From contig NC_034422.1 in assembly GCF_002078875.1 (NCBI RefSeq), positions 2,290,923 through 2,354,922 of the forward strand: 64,000 nt of DNA. Direction: 5' to 3'. The DNA comes from Numida meleagris (taxonomy: Eukaryota; Chordata; Aves; Galliformes; Numididae). The notes below the pieces were generated by a model. It saw only the letters and a list, made by a program, of their open reading frames with translations. It searched no databases and was not told the DNA's origin. Below, piece by piece: positions 34,580-46,240 of the stretch; position 1 is the stretch's first letter, and the number at the start of each line of letters is the position of its first letter. Position numbers and translations under genes: made by a program.

Positions 34580-37500
34580 TCCTCCTGGGAGCAGCCCTGG
34601 CGGCTCGGTTGACCTTCTGGTGAGCTGCTCTGCACATCAGGGCTGTGGGGAGGCAGGCAGGCTGCTGCTGTCCTCCATGCTTCTGGAATGGCTCCTTGGC
34701 CATCCTCCATCCCTGAAGTTTGTCAATAACGTTTGGGCTGTCACCAGCTGCGTTGGTATCAGTGCTGCATGTAGCTCTCTCAGCTGTAGAGAGGTTTTGT
34801 CCGAGTTAGTTTCTAAAGAAGAGCCACTACAGTCAAGAATGGGTGGTCACGTTGTTCTGACTCTGGTGGAACTGTGCTTAAGCTTCAGGAGCAAAAAAGG
34901 GGGAGTGGGTTTTGGCCAGAGGGAAAACCCAGCTGTTCAAGGAAAGATGAAGTTCTTCTAACAGAGAGAAACAGGGAAATGGTCTGAATTCCTCACTGGA
35001 TTTCAACGACAATTTGCTTCCGATTTCCTTTATGCAAATAGTAGCTGGGGGTTCCCAGAGATCAGAGTGGGGCAGATCTGTAGTGAAGGCGAGTTGGCAG
35101 CCCCAGCTGCTGGCCCTGTGCCCGCTCGCTGTTCACAGACATCACTGGGGGCTCAGGCACTCGGCAGCGATGTCTTCCCAGCTCCGTGCAGGGCTGAGCT
35201 GCTGGCAGGGCACGCTGCAGTCCTGGGAGGGCTCTGAGCTTCCAGGTGCTGAGGTGGAAAGGGAAGGGAAAGAACCGGGAATGGAAAGAGATTATTTTGT
35301 GAAGCCTGTCTGCATTTATTTACATAAATTCTGCTCCACATTCAGACGCGTATGGCACAGGCTGCAAAATCCCTGCTTCTGCTGTAGGCAGAGCAGAGGA
35401 TAAATATATATGGATGAATAAACAAAGCAAGTAATCCAATCTCATTGCTAGTGTTCAGTTCCTGCACTGTTGCTCTAGGCAACCAGCTTGAGTGGGGATA
35501 TTGTCTATAACCTTAAAAACTGATTATAGGCTACTTCACTGCCTCATAGTGTCTTAAAGAGGATTAGAAGAGAGTGTAAAGCTGGCTTAGGCACTATGTT
35601 AACAAAGCCTCAAAGGCATCTGCAGATTTCCTTGTTCATGAAGTGATTAACTTATTTAGTAACTGGAAAAAATGTGAACATTCGGGGAGCTGGGGTGGTC
35701 GTAATTAAGAGACGTAATTCTGCTGTCGTGAGGCCGGAGTGGGCTGAGGACAGTCTGCGCTCCGCTGAGCACCCCCAGCCGTGGTGTGGGGCACGGGGCA
35801 GCTTGGCAGGGGTGCAGCTTTCATCCATCACTCTGCAGCCAGAGGGAAGGGTGTGAGGGAGCAGAGGAGGACGGGAGGGCCGTGTTGTCAGCAGTGCCGG
35901 AGTCTTGTTGGGTGCGTGCTGGAATCGTGCGCGTTGCGTGGGATGGCACGAGCGGAGCGTTTGGATGAGCTGTTGTGGGTGCACTGCAGGTATCCGTGTG
36001 TGCTGGAGGAACAGCGAGATGGGGAAAAACAGGATCTCTGGAGATGAAATGCAAGAAGATCTTCAAACTGAGAATGGTTTAAAGAGGGAATTATGTGCTT
36101 CGTATCGAATCAGCATGGGAAGGTGCGTGAGGTCTGCTAATTGTCTGTGAGCTTTGTGTCAGAGGATGGAGACACATCCTGATCTTGGAGGAGTGGAACA
36201 GCATTTGTGTCTTCTGTCTCTCCACTTGTTTTCCTTGTGATTGCTTCAACCTCAGATAAAGGGTGGGATTTTCAAAGCCACACAGCCTTGACCTGCTCAC
36301 TTTGTCACCCAGCTCCACTCAAATTCAAGAAATTCAGGAGAGTGAAAGGAAAGACAGCGTTATTGGTTTAAGGAAAACAATTAGAGACCTGTGTGTGTTT
36401 CCCTGCTTTGCTTTCTGCAGGAAAACAAGTGCTTTCAAATGCTGTTCTGGTGTTAACAGCTCTTGTAAATCTGTCGTTGTAGCTATGTGTCTTTCATTCA
36501 GCATCTCCGGAAGACACAGAAGTAGCATCTTATGGATGAAGAATCTCCATTTTAACCTTTACAAATGTCAATTGTTCTAAACTTACACACAGTACTTAGC
36601 ATCAGGGCTAACTCACCAATTATTAACAGCTTCTCCTGCTGCATTTGAAAATAGATTCTCAGTAAGTGTTGGCCGGAAAACAGCATAAGTACTTGGTAGA
36701 TGTTCCAGTCCAATCTGGTTTCTTCCCTTTCTCTCCTTTTTCTTGAACCACTGTGCATTAACAGTTTTCCCATAACGATATCATTTTATCTGTTCTCCAG
36801 CAGACCAGAAATACCTAATGGGTTTATTGGCTCTCAGGGTAGGGCACGAATTCATCAGGATTAGTTGAATCTCATCTTAGAAACCCTCTGGTAAGCAAGG
36901 TGTTGGATCTTGATTCATGGGACCTGCATTCACACACAACAGACTCTAACCTGCTCCTTTCACGTGGGTCAGGGCAGTGCCAGAAGGCCATCAGTTTTTT
37001 GGTGTGGTCTGAGAGGGACTTGGCCAAGAGAGACTTATAATGCAAGATATGCAAGATCCACTTCGTTAGGTCCTAACCCTTAAGTTAATTTGCTTATTAC
37101 GGTGGGGAATTACACTCGCTGGCTTAAAGAGCTTTTGCCTTTGCTGTCTGTGCCTGATACTTAGAGAAGCTCGAGGAGGAAAAGTATTTTTTGCTATATT
37201 ACTGAAGGGAAACTGGTGGGAGATTCCAGTAGCAGAATGCAGAGATGTGGTACAAAACAGTTCGTGCTCCTCAGTTTGACCTGCATCCAAGAAGTCCGTG
37301 GCAATATCATTTTGCACACACCTGATGGCATGGGAGCTCCATCAGTGCTCTCTCCACCTGGAGGAGAGCACCGATGGAAATCATGTCATCCGTCCCTCCT
37401 CCTGGGAGTCATTTCTGTCGAGTTTTAAAGGCATTCCACAGCTGAAACTCCACCATTTGTCCATGTTCTTGTTTGGGTGCCTTCCAACGCATGCAGCCCA

Positions 37501-37840
37501 TGCCCGTGTCCCAGCCAGCCTGCAGCACCTGCGATGGAGGTGGGAGAGGGCAAGTGTTAAAGTCAGCCAGCCAGGTTTGTTGGGTGCTGGCAGCTCTTTG
37601 GGGACGGTCTGCTGCTCAGTGGGTTCACACCGACCTGCACGTGGTGTGGTGTGCAGGACATGCTTAAACAATACAAACCCCGTGGTCTAGTGGGGAGTGA
37701 ATGAGTGTCCCAAGTACAAACAGCAGGATGCAGCACCGAGAGCTGCTCATCTGGCTGGATTTGCTCAGAATCCATCAGCGGGTAAAAAAATCTACTTTTT
37801 TTGCCGTTAAAAGGGAAGTGTGTGGGGCAGGAGGCCTGGA

Positions 37841-37860
37841 TTTTTATTTATTTATTTCTT
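37841..37860 (+). repeat. Short TTTA microsatellite
   Basis: About three TTTA units within a T-rich run. Too short to be strongly polymorphic. Confidence 0.7.
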
Positions 37861-38030
37861 TACTTATTGCTAACTATGACGAACACTTCACGAGGCATTA
37901 GCAAGACATTTAATTTCTTTACCAGGTTTCCTTCCTCTGCAATGTGCATCACAGTCTTTTTCTGTCTCAGCAGTGGAGAACAAGTGTTTTAGGGCATAGA
38001 TTTCTTCCTGAGTTTATGTGTAGTTGTATT

Positions 38031-38560
38031 ACAATTAGGATCTTTAGGTACTGCCCAAATTCCCGCTATAACATCACCAAATTATACTTCAATAAATTAC
38101 ACATCATGGATATTAAATGCTCAGTTCAGTTTCAGTGCAAAATAAAAAGCTGAAATGATGGTAACTTAAACTGGCAATAAAATAGCCAGCATTACGCTTG
38201 TAAATACTTAATTTGCAAATGGTTAGAGAATTAGGCACCTGCCATAAATCCTTATCGTGGGCTCTGCACCCTGTTGGTAATCGGTGAGCTATATCTCACT
38301 TCATTATGCATGAATGTGTAATTTTCCAAAAGCATAAATGTGGCCTCCAAGGGCACACACATTAATAGCATTCGAATGAACCAATTTGTTTCCTACCCAA
38401 CGTGTTTATCTTCCAGCTCTTCGCTCTGAGTGCCAGTGGAAAGGTTAATGGCTCACAGTTCCCTGTCAAATGATGCACTGATTTAACCTCCATGGTGTCT
38501 GGATCTTTCATTGTCTTTGGCCTTTAGCATGTTGAAAGTTAACAGCTGCATCCTGCATGC
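38031..38560. promoter_or_regulatory. AT-rich candidate conserved non-coding element
   Basis: The sequence lacks open frames and repeats. It holds the palindrome ATTTGCAAAT at 38211-38220, an ATGCAT word in 'cattatgcatgaatg' near 38305, and 'cacattaatagc' near 38360. It reads like enhancer-type conserved DNA. That is inference, as conservation was not measured. Confidence 0.35.
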
Positions 38561-39100
38561 TAGCTCAAGTGTGAGAGGGTCTTCGTTAAATTATTGCACA
38601 TGTCCAGGACTAAATGAGATCCTGTTTCCCTCTTGCCCGTCGTGGCCCTGATTCATTGGGTATACGATGCTTTGGGAGCGCTTGTGCTTGCTTCAGCAAA
38701 GTCTTTATGCCATTAGAACACACAAATAGCCACTAGAGCAGCTGGGTCTGGTCCCCTGCCAGAAGTTGAGCAACTCTTAGCAGAATCCTCAGCGGCATTC
38801 CCAAAGTCAATGGGAATGCAGCCTGCATGGCCGTGAGGCCTAATGGTCAGGCAGGGAAGCTGGGGACGGCAGGATGCTCGCAGTGCCACCGGAGCCAACG
38901 TGCAGCAGATGCAGTTCAGGTTGTGCTGCAGTTTGCAGGGTCGGGTTGTTAACCAGGCTCAGTTTGGGCAAACTGGAGGCAAACTTGGTTTTTTTTTAAA
39001 AAATCATATGCACAGATGAGCTTAAATACAGCTGCACGTGTGGCATTTTCAAGGGAACTCAAGTGAATGAGGAGCAGAGTCGTGCTGAATGACAGTGCAC
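38561..39100. other. Non-coding spacer
   Basis: Nothing identifiable. A T9-A8 low-complexity stretch lies near 38989-39004. The segment 'ccactagagcagctgg' near 38731 resembles part of a CTCF motif but misses key guanines. Confidence 0.5.
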
Positions 39101-39660
39101 CTCCTTAGGCACCCACATTTGAAAATTGCTGTCTAATTAGATATGCTCCAATTAGTACTATTATTTGCTGCTTAACAGCTGTCATTGACGGCTCGGGACA
39201 GCTTTGTGCTGAATGCCACCAATACACAGAGCAAGAAAAGAAAGAACCTGAAGGCATTTCATATCTCTGCTTGAGACAGTGAATAACTGCAAGGGGCCGG
39301 GAAGCAGGAGGGGATGGAAGGGACCTGAAACATTTGATCAAGTCTCGGAAGAATTTGGCATTGCCTAAGTCTGCATGCAGAGCTATCACAGCGAGTAAGC
39401 GGCATTAAGTTGGCAGCAATGGCTGTCTCCAAGTGGAAGGAATATTTATTTCTAAGCTTGTGTAATAATTACCATGGTGAGCTCAATGAGTTTTAAAGGA
39501 AACAATTAGGCCACAATTACAGAGGGGGGAAGAAAAGCCAGAACCCAGCAAAGCGAGCTCCCTCTTCCTCCCCGACCTTTCCTCGCTTTCTTTCCCCGCT
39601 GTCCACTTGCTGTGTTAATCTCGAATTTGAATGAAAACTTAAGTGTGTCTAAATGTAGCC
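39101..39660. promoter_or_regulatory. AT-rich candidate conserved non-coding element
   Basis: It carries 'gtctaattagatatg' near 39131, 'ccaattagtactattatttg' near 39147, 'gtaataattacc' near 39461 and 'acaattaggcc' near 39502. These homeodomain-type cores sit in sequence without usable frames. A short CR1-like string at 39311-39350 is too weak to call. Regulatory role is inferred from composition only. Confidence 0.35.
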
Positions 39661-42600
39661 TTGCCCCTGCAGAGGGGGTGGAAATGTCATCAGGGATCTG
39701 TCAGAGTCAATAACGTTTCCCCTGCAGCCCCAAGCTGTGCCTCAAGATCTAACATTTCTGTCTGAATTATCAGCTAATGCTCTGACAAATTGCCTGTGAT
39801 TTTCTTTTTTTCCTCCCTGAGTGGATGTGCCTGGTCTGCAGATGAGGTAAACACTGCCTGGCCCTGGTGTGCGGCCGCGGCTGATGACTTCCAGCCCAAC
39901 ATCTCTGCTGAGCAGCAAGCACAGGGGTCAGGGCGCTGCTGGGCTGGCTCTGGGGCCCGGTGTGGGTACGGCTGTGAGCACGTGTGCAGGAGATGCAGCG
40001 AGAAGGGCTGGAGCTGGAAGCTGAGGCTGTGACAGAGCAGCAGGGCTGCAGGTGGGGCTGGGGGAGCTCAGCTGGATGGGAACAAGCAGCAGCTGTTTTG
40101 CTAAGCAGGGAGAGGGCTCTTGGTTTTTTTTTTCTGGTAGAAAGAAGTGAGTATTCACGGCTCGGTCCCCTCTATCAGACACCTCAGCATGGCACAAAAC
40201 TACCAAGTGGTTTTGGACTTGTAAGATCAAGTCATCTTCTGGAGGGAAAGCGGCAGGTTTGCTGCTGCAGAGGCACACGGGGGCTCTTCTCTCTGCCCTG
40301 AGCTCCGTGAGCTCCCAGCAGCTCTGGCAGCAGCAGAGCCCCGAGCACGGGCTGCAGCAGAGCCGCAGTGCCGGCCGTGCGCTCGCTGCTGGAGCATGAG
40401 CTGGTTTTTAAACACCGTGAGCGCAGCGGCAGTCTGCAGTTCTGATTGTGAAATCACGTCGGGACTGAGGGAGGGTAGGAAAAGTTCTCATCTCAGCTGC
40501 CATTGCCAGGCTGTATGTTTGCCTGCACAAGTCTCTCCTGCGCAGGCCCCTCTTGTTCTGTGGCCTTTGCCGGATTCCTCTGTCTGTGTGTGCATCCTGG
40601 TACCGGGCTCAGCCTTCCCAGCTGCTCTGCGAGTGGTTTCTGTGTGTTTTAAATTCCACCTGAACACACAGGCTTTGCCCTGCCCTTCCCCTTGCAGGTT
40701 GCTCGTTGACACAGTCGTGGTACTCTGAAATATTTGGGAATTCAGCAGCACTGCACTCTCCATTTAAGTGAGAGCAGCGGTGTCTCAGACTCGCTTCAAT
40801 GTGACAGGATGCGGGTACTGACCTCCCTTAGGATCACTGTGCACATTCCAGCCTTTTACAGGACTGTGGAGTAGTAAAGGCAGTTTGGGATGGAGGCATT
40901 CCACACTGGGGAGAGTCTGAAGGAAAATAAAACTCCTGGGAAGGTGGGAGCTGTGGGACCCTCAGCACGCGCCATAAAGACACCGAGGTGCTTGACAGAT
41001 GGGCGAGGGCTGCAACCAGAAGTGCTCATGTATGGTTCCAGGAACCCAGGTGGCTAAAGGCAGAGAGATTTCTGGTCTTTCTCAGGCACCAGTACAAACA
41101 TGCACAGCAGCCAGTAATAGGAATGCAGCCCCGAGTTCCTTCTGAGCAGTCCCAGGCAAGGCGCGCTCCTTCTTCATTACGTGCACCGCAGAGATTTAAG
41201 GAGGGAGGAATGGAAAAGGAAGGAGAGAAAAACTACTTAAAGTAATTGTTAGTTATAAGTAATTAAAAGAATGATTATTGTTGTAAATACTTGTAAATTG
41301 ATACGCAATATACATAGATAAAATTGTTAAAATGGAAATTAAGAGCAGAAATTACCATGTCTTATTAAAAAATAGTTTTTCATCTGAAATTCCTAATGGG
41401 CTCTGCGTTACTCTTGAACAACCCAGCAGTAAATCCCTTTCATTTCCATGTAGCAGTATGTGCGTGGAGGGCACGCGGATAAAATCTTTAAAGCCTTGGG
41501 AGATAGATTGCATTTTCGATAGACTGGAGGCTCGGTAGTTATTAGATCCAGCAAAGGCCAGCTGAACGGATGGAGGGAAATGAATGGGTCGTTCATTTCA
41601 AGAGCCCCCGCGTGCGGCCGAGATTTGACTAAGCACAAGGTAGTGCATGGCTCAGGCTCGAGACTTCTACTTGCACAGGGCAGCTGGGTCCCCTCGAAAC
41701 CCACACAGGGAACCTCATCCCAGGCTCGTTTTGATTGAGTGGTGCAGTGGATGAAAACACTCTGCTGGGCTGAGGTTGGGGCAGCAGGTGGCTGCCTGTG
41801 CTGCTGAGCAGTGCTCTTCTTGGTGCTGGCTTTGGCACAACACGAAGGTAGAAAAGCAATAAAGAATTTGTCAAGTGCAATACATTAAGGCTATTTCTCT
41901 TGCCATTAAAGTTTCATGCAGAAGTTTCACAGACAGGTCCCGGTCCTATTTATAGTTATCCTTCTTGCTTTCAAGAATATTATTAAACTGGTTTGTTATA
42001 GAAAGCTGCTCTGAAAATGAGCCAACCTGGTAAATAAAACATGCTTGCCTTTACCAGCATGCTTTTCTCCACAGAACAATATACTGAAGAATATTTTCCC
42101 CATACATTTTTGTCAGCACATTATTGCACACGCCTGTTTAAGCAGTAAAGCAGTTCAAGTGCGTCCTACAGGACTTTCCTATTGATTTGAGGTGGGAATC
42201 CCAGAAGATGCAAGCAGACAGCACTGGGTAAATCCTGACCCCAGGGGCCAGGAGTGGAGGGGAGCTCAATTCCCTGCGTGTGGCTTTGCTGGGGTCTCGT
42301 GCCTTAGAGCTCATGGTCTGCCTTTGAGGAGATGGAGGATACTGTAGGGTTCAACCAAAAAAACAAAGAAAAAAAGACTTTAAATGCTTGCTAATTATTT
42401 TGTTAATCAGAGTTTTCTGCTCCACATTATTAACAATGCAAATTAAAGCAGGAGTCTGTGGTGCCCAGAAAACATCTGCTCACCAGAAATGAGGTGCTAA
42501 GCAAGATGCCCCGCGCCTTGCTCCCATCGCTGTGCCTGCAGGGCAGGTCCGTGCTCCTGTGCTGCATTGTGCCCTGCCCAGCCCCACTCACCACTGTCAT

Positions 42601-42670
42601 TATTAATGCACTGGCTTTATAGTTACGTATTTTAACCTGGAATTTCATTCTTTTTTTTGTTTGTTTGTAG
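39661..42670. other. Non-coding stretch, no gene recognised
   Basis: The 39.8-40.5 kb part is GC-richer with scattered CpGs (for example near 40330-40430) but too short and sparse for a CpG island. An AT-rich low-complexity stretch spans 41240-41350. It ends in a polypyrimidine run that forms the acceptor of the candidate exon at 42671. Confidence 0.55.
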
Positions 42671-42768
42671 GCCATTCTGGAAAGCGGCATCTTCACCTGA
42701 AAGAGAGTGCACGCTGGCCGCCGAGCAAGCCCTCCGTCTCCTGCTGGCTCCTGCCCCTGCTGGCAGAG
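42671..42768 (+). other. Candidate exon between strong acceptor and fair donor
   Basis: A long pyrimidine tract (T8 then GTTTG units) ends in TTGTAG just before 42671, giving a strong 3' splice site. After 98 bases the sequence GCAGAG|GTACTT offers a moderate 5' splice site. Two of three frames stay open through the segment, and the third stops early. No protein family is recognised, so a non-coding RNA exon or a decoy pair is as likely as a coding exon. Confidence 0.2.
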
Positions 42769-45640
42769 GTACTTTGCCTTTTAGCAGATGCAGTGCTCTT
42801 AACCTCTGTGCTGGGCTCTGCTTCCAGCCCGTGTTTGTTTATCTGAGCTTCTTCTCCCATTGTCTGCTTTGCTTTTGTTTTTGGCTATGAGCGTTTAGGA
42901 TTCAAAACTGAATCCTGCTGTGTGGACGGGATCTTTATCAGCTGTGCCCTCAAATCACCTCTTCACCTTTCAAAGCCCTGCTTCTCTGCTGCCCGGGGTG
43001 GGGCAGCTCAGGGCACGGCCTCTGCCAGCTGATGTGAAATGCATTGAATATGTTGCTGCTATGGATTGTTTGAAAAGCTGGGGTCAGCACTCCTCCATGC
43101 TAGTGCAATTAGTGTAAGGACTTCTTTTATTTGCAAACGAAACAAGACCGTAATCATGCTTATTTAAGCTTATCATCAGACATACCCTGCACCTGGTTAA
43201 GGTTTTGCAAAGATGTAACCAGGGCAGTTGTGGGAAGTACCTCACAGCTCTCTCCAGCAAGAGCACCAAATCCCTGTGCAGAACATCCCTGCAACTGTGA
43301 GTACTTGTGACCTTAACTCTCTTCTTCTGGTATTTTGTTCCACAAATACACATGCAAATGTATCTTTAGCCACCTCCATAGCCCATAGCAGACAGTCTTT
43401 TATCAGCTCATACAGCTCTTTATTCCAGAAAAGCATTTTGGATACTTTTGAAGCAAGAAACGAGTAAGATATTTAGATGTTTTTATATTTTCATAATATG
43501 CACTTAGTAGCTCTCTCCAAGATGTCTGAGAACCCAATGCTTTCCCTGTTTGCTTATTAAGCTCTTCTCCTGTCTGACGAGGCATAGGTGGCCTATTGCT
43601 CCTCCTGCTTACTGGATTCTGGAAGCCTGATGGAGTGTGTTGGCTCTGGAGTTCCAGGAATGGAACCTGCTGCAGTAGATAAGATGTTATCTTCCAAAGG
43701 AGGACATGAACACTGTTACTGCAGGGCCTGCTGCAGCACGGGCTGGGGTGGGGGCTGGGCAGGAATGTGTTACCTCTGCAGGTCGCCTAGTTCAGGGGTT
43801 TTGTCACTTCCTTCTGTTCAGTTCCTTATGCCAGGATTTTCCAGAGATGAGACATAAATTTGCACAGCCCCTCCCGTATTGTTAATTTTGGCAATGCTAA
43901 TTCTCCAGAATTCCTGTTCTTTAGCTCTTCTTCTGTGTAAGGCTGAACTTGTTTACAGTGACCGTACCTAATAATCCCACTGGCTCCCCTGTGATTCATC
44001 CCTATGCTCAGGGTATTCACAAGTGGATGCCCGTGTGCCTGTGTGACCAGATTTTCTTGAATCCCTGTATTATAAATGGGATTCAAATAGGGGAGGATCG
44101 AGAGCTCCTCTTATATTTGAACCTGTGCTCTGAGGAGCTGGCCCAGCGCAGGAGGAGACTGTTGCATAGCGTTGATGCTTTGTTTTCCTTGGTCGTCAGC
44201 GAGTGCTTTGACTAGTTGCAGCTCTTTAAATTGTCTTAAGAAGCTTTATTTTGCAATTAATGTCTCAGTTCGTATCCAGGAAATGTGAGGATTTAATGAC
44301 GTTTTTACATTCAGGACTTCTAAAAGCTCTCATAAAAGAAATTCCCAATATTGCAAGTGCTCTGCAACCAGCGCAGATTGTCCTTTGCTAAAAACAGTGG
44401 AGTGAAACCACCCACCCGCTGGAGATCAGTTCGTGTACTCGTTTGTGTGAACTCAGCCTGGGTTAATCGCATTTGAGCTCAGCTGGGGAAATAGCCGTGA
44501 ATTATGTTACCAGCTAACTGCACAGGGCTACCCCTATTTTTCAAAGGCAAAGGAGAAAGCTGCTCGGAGTGACTCGGTTACAAGCCAGGCAAGTTATTTC
44601 CAGTGCTGCCTCATAGAGAACAAAGATAAAAACTAGAGAAAATGAAATCATCAGGGAAAAGAAGGCGGTCTCATGTTAGCTGAAGGTTTGCCTGCATTGC
44701 TATGTTTCAGCAGCAGGTATGTCCACCTGTGTTAATGAAATAGCATGGAGGGCACCTTTCAAGATAACCCCGGAGCTGGCAGGGAGCAGGAGGGGGTTTG
44801 TTGAGCTCCCTGCCCTGGGTGCTGGCTGTGCTCCTTTGCAGAGCTTTAGTGAATTAATTTTTCTGTGGAGAAACAGCCTTTTCTCATTGGAAAGAAGTAT
44901 GCGATGAGTTCCAGTTTGGCACCGGAAGGGTCCAAGTGAAGTAACAGGCTGGCTCACCTGGAGGCATTTCTGGATTTACAACTTTTTACAGCCCCCTGTG
45001 CTCGAAGGGACAAAGCAAGGATAAAGGGCGACTTGCTCTGTTCTGAAATAGCTCCATTTCTGCAGCGAGCGCACCGCTGTATGCGGGTGGAGCAAAGTTA
45101 CAGCCATTAGAGTTACAAAAAGAGACATGACAGCCTGTAATCTAAATCAGATCTTGAAAGATCAATCAGCGATTGTCCCTATCATCAGCAGTAACTTCAT
45201 CTCACTGAGTTGCTTTGATGCCAGAGATAAGGCTGAGATAAGAACCAGAGATCTGAATTCAAATGGGGAATCAAGAAGGCATTTCTTCCGCTTGATTTTT
45301 CCTCTCAATCTGAGCTATAGAGCGTGTTTATTAGGAACTTGTTTCTAACTTCCCTGGTAGAAATTCACGCTTCCCGTTGTCTGCGTGTGCTATCCGTGCT
45401 CCTTGCTAGAACTTAATCTTGGTACAGTTTACCGATCGGGCGTTTTTAGCTGAAAAGATTAAAACAGAGGCAAACAAACAAACCCAAATAGCTGTATTTC
45501 GATGTGACTGCCTGCTGGAAAGAGCTGCTTGCTGCTCTGCCCTGGGCACGTGCTGCTGGGGCTGCCAGCGCTCACCCAGTCCTTGGGGGGCCCTGCAGGA
45601 GGAAAAGCCAATGTAGAACCACGCGCACAGCAAAGTTACC
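42769..45640. other. Non-coding stretch, no gene recognised
   Basis: I see no gene. The part at 43.87-44.10 kb looks different from its neighbours. Its minus strand reads through 86 codons, and a string near 44037-44085 vaguely recalls MIR ('gcctgtgtgacc', 'tataaatggg'), but not enough to annotate. Confidence 0.5.
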
Positions 45641-45716
45641 GAGCGCCTCTGCTGTTGTTTATACGTTTAGATGCTATGATTAAATTACATACATAATGCA
45701 TAGTGTTTGTAATACA

Positions 45717-45735
45717 TTATTAATAATAATAATAC
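45717..45735 (+). repeat. Short TAA microsatellite
   Basis: About four to five TAA units in an AT-rich context. Confidence 0.75.
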
Positions 45736-45992
45736 CGTCTTGTATCATTCGGCTGGAAGAGGCATGCTCCGAGTGATGGTTCATTGGTCTATTCACACAC
45801 AATTTTCATACATCTCTAAAGATTACCATTTTAACAGCTTTCTGTATGGATACTGCCAGGCAGTTACATTTAACAGTGCATAAATCTAATTCCCTCTGCA
45901 CTCAATTTTCTCAGGCAGCAGAATCAATTTGAATCTGTCAGGATTTTATTCTAAAGTCTATTAATGACTCCTGCCTTTTCCTGTATTTTTTT

Positions 45993-46017
45993 TTCCTCTC
46001 TCTCTGTCTCTCTCTTA
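45993..46017 (+). repeat. CT-rich microsatellite
   Basis: TCTCTCTC and TCTCTCTC runs separated by a single G, preceded by a T-rich stretch. Confidence 0.75.
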
Positions 46018-46240
46018 ACAATCTCACTCTTTCATGAATTCATTGGGCTGCAGAAAGAGATGCCCCACTGATACAAACACTCTTTTATCTCTTTACAACG
46101 GAAACCTAATTAGGTGTGAAGGAGACACAAGGAAGGTCACAATTAGCCCTCCGGCAATGAAGGTTAACGGTTGTGAAATCCTATAGTAATACTGTTGAAC
46201 TTTGTTATTATCAATAATGATGGCCTTTGACAAGGTCAAG

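Larger units (their letters stand above)
34325..38030. other. Non-coding stretch, no gene recognised
   Basis: Small items are a GGA tandem at 34564-34579, followed at once by 'tcctcct' to give a short inverted arrangement, and a TTTA tandem at 37841-37860. Frames such as 35014-35403 (129 codons) and 37298-37690 (130 codons) show no domains. No CpG island or transposon is recognised. Confidence 0.55.
45641..46240. promoter_or_regulatory. AT-rich candidate conserved non-coding element
   Basis: It has a TAAT run at 45717-45735, 'gattaaattacatac' near 45679, 'ctattaatgac' near 45958 and 'cctaattaggtg' near 46107. The last contains the palindromic core CCTAATTAGG. A CT-rich simple tract at 45993-46017 interrupts the block. 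There are no coding frames. Enhancer-like nature is inferred. Confidence 0.35.

Noticed and set aside
38731..38750. CTCF-like motif 'ccactagagcagctgg'
   Set aside because: Key guanines of the core are replaced, so the match is incomplete.
39311..39350. Short CR1-like string ('ggatggaagggacc', 'gatcaagtc')
   Set aside because: Under 40 bp of loose similarity with no 3' octamers or flanking CR1 words. Too weak to annotate.
40300..40460. Possible CpG island
   Set aside because: CpGs are locally more frequent, but the stretch is under 200 bp and embedded in CpG-poor DNA. No promoter signals.
42485..42520. MIR-like 'gaggtgctaagcaagatgccc'
   Set aside because: A single degenerate word without the flanking CORE sequence.
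44037..44090. MIR-like words 'gcctgtgtgacc' and 'tataaatggg'
   Set aside because: Only two loosely spaced words match and the stretch between them does not follow the consensus.
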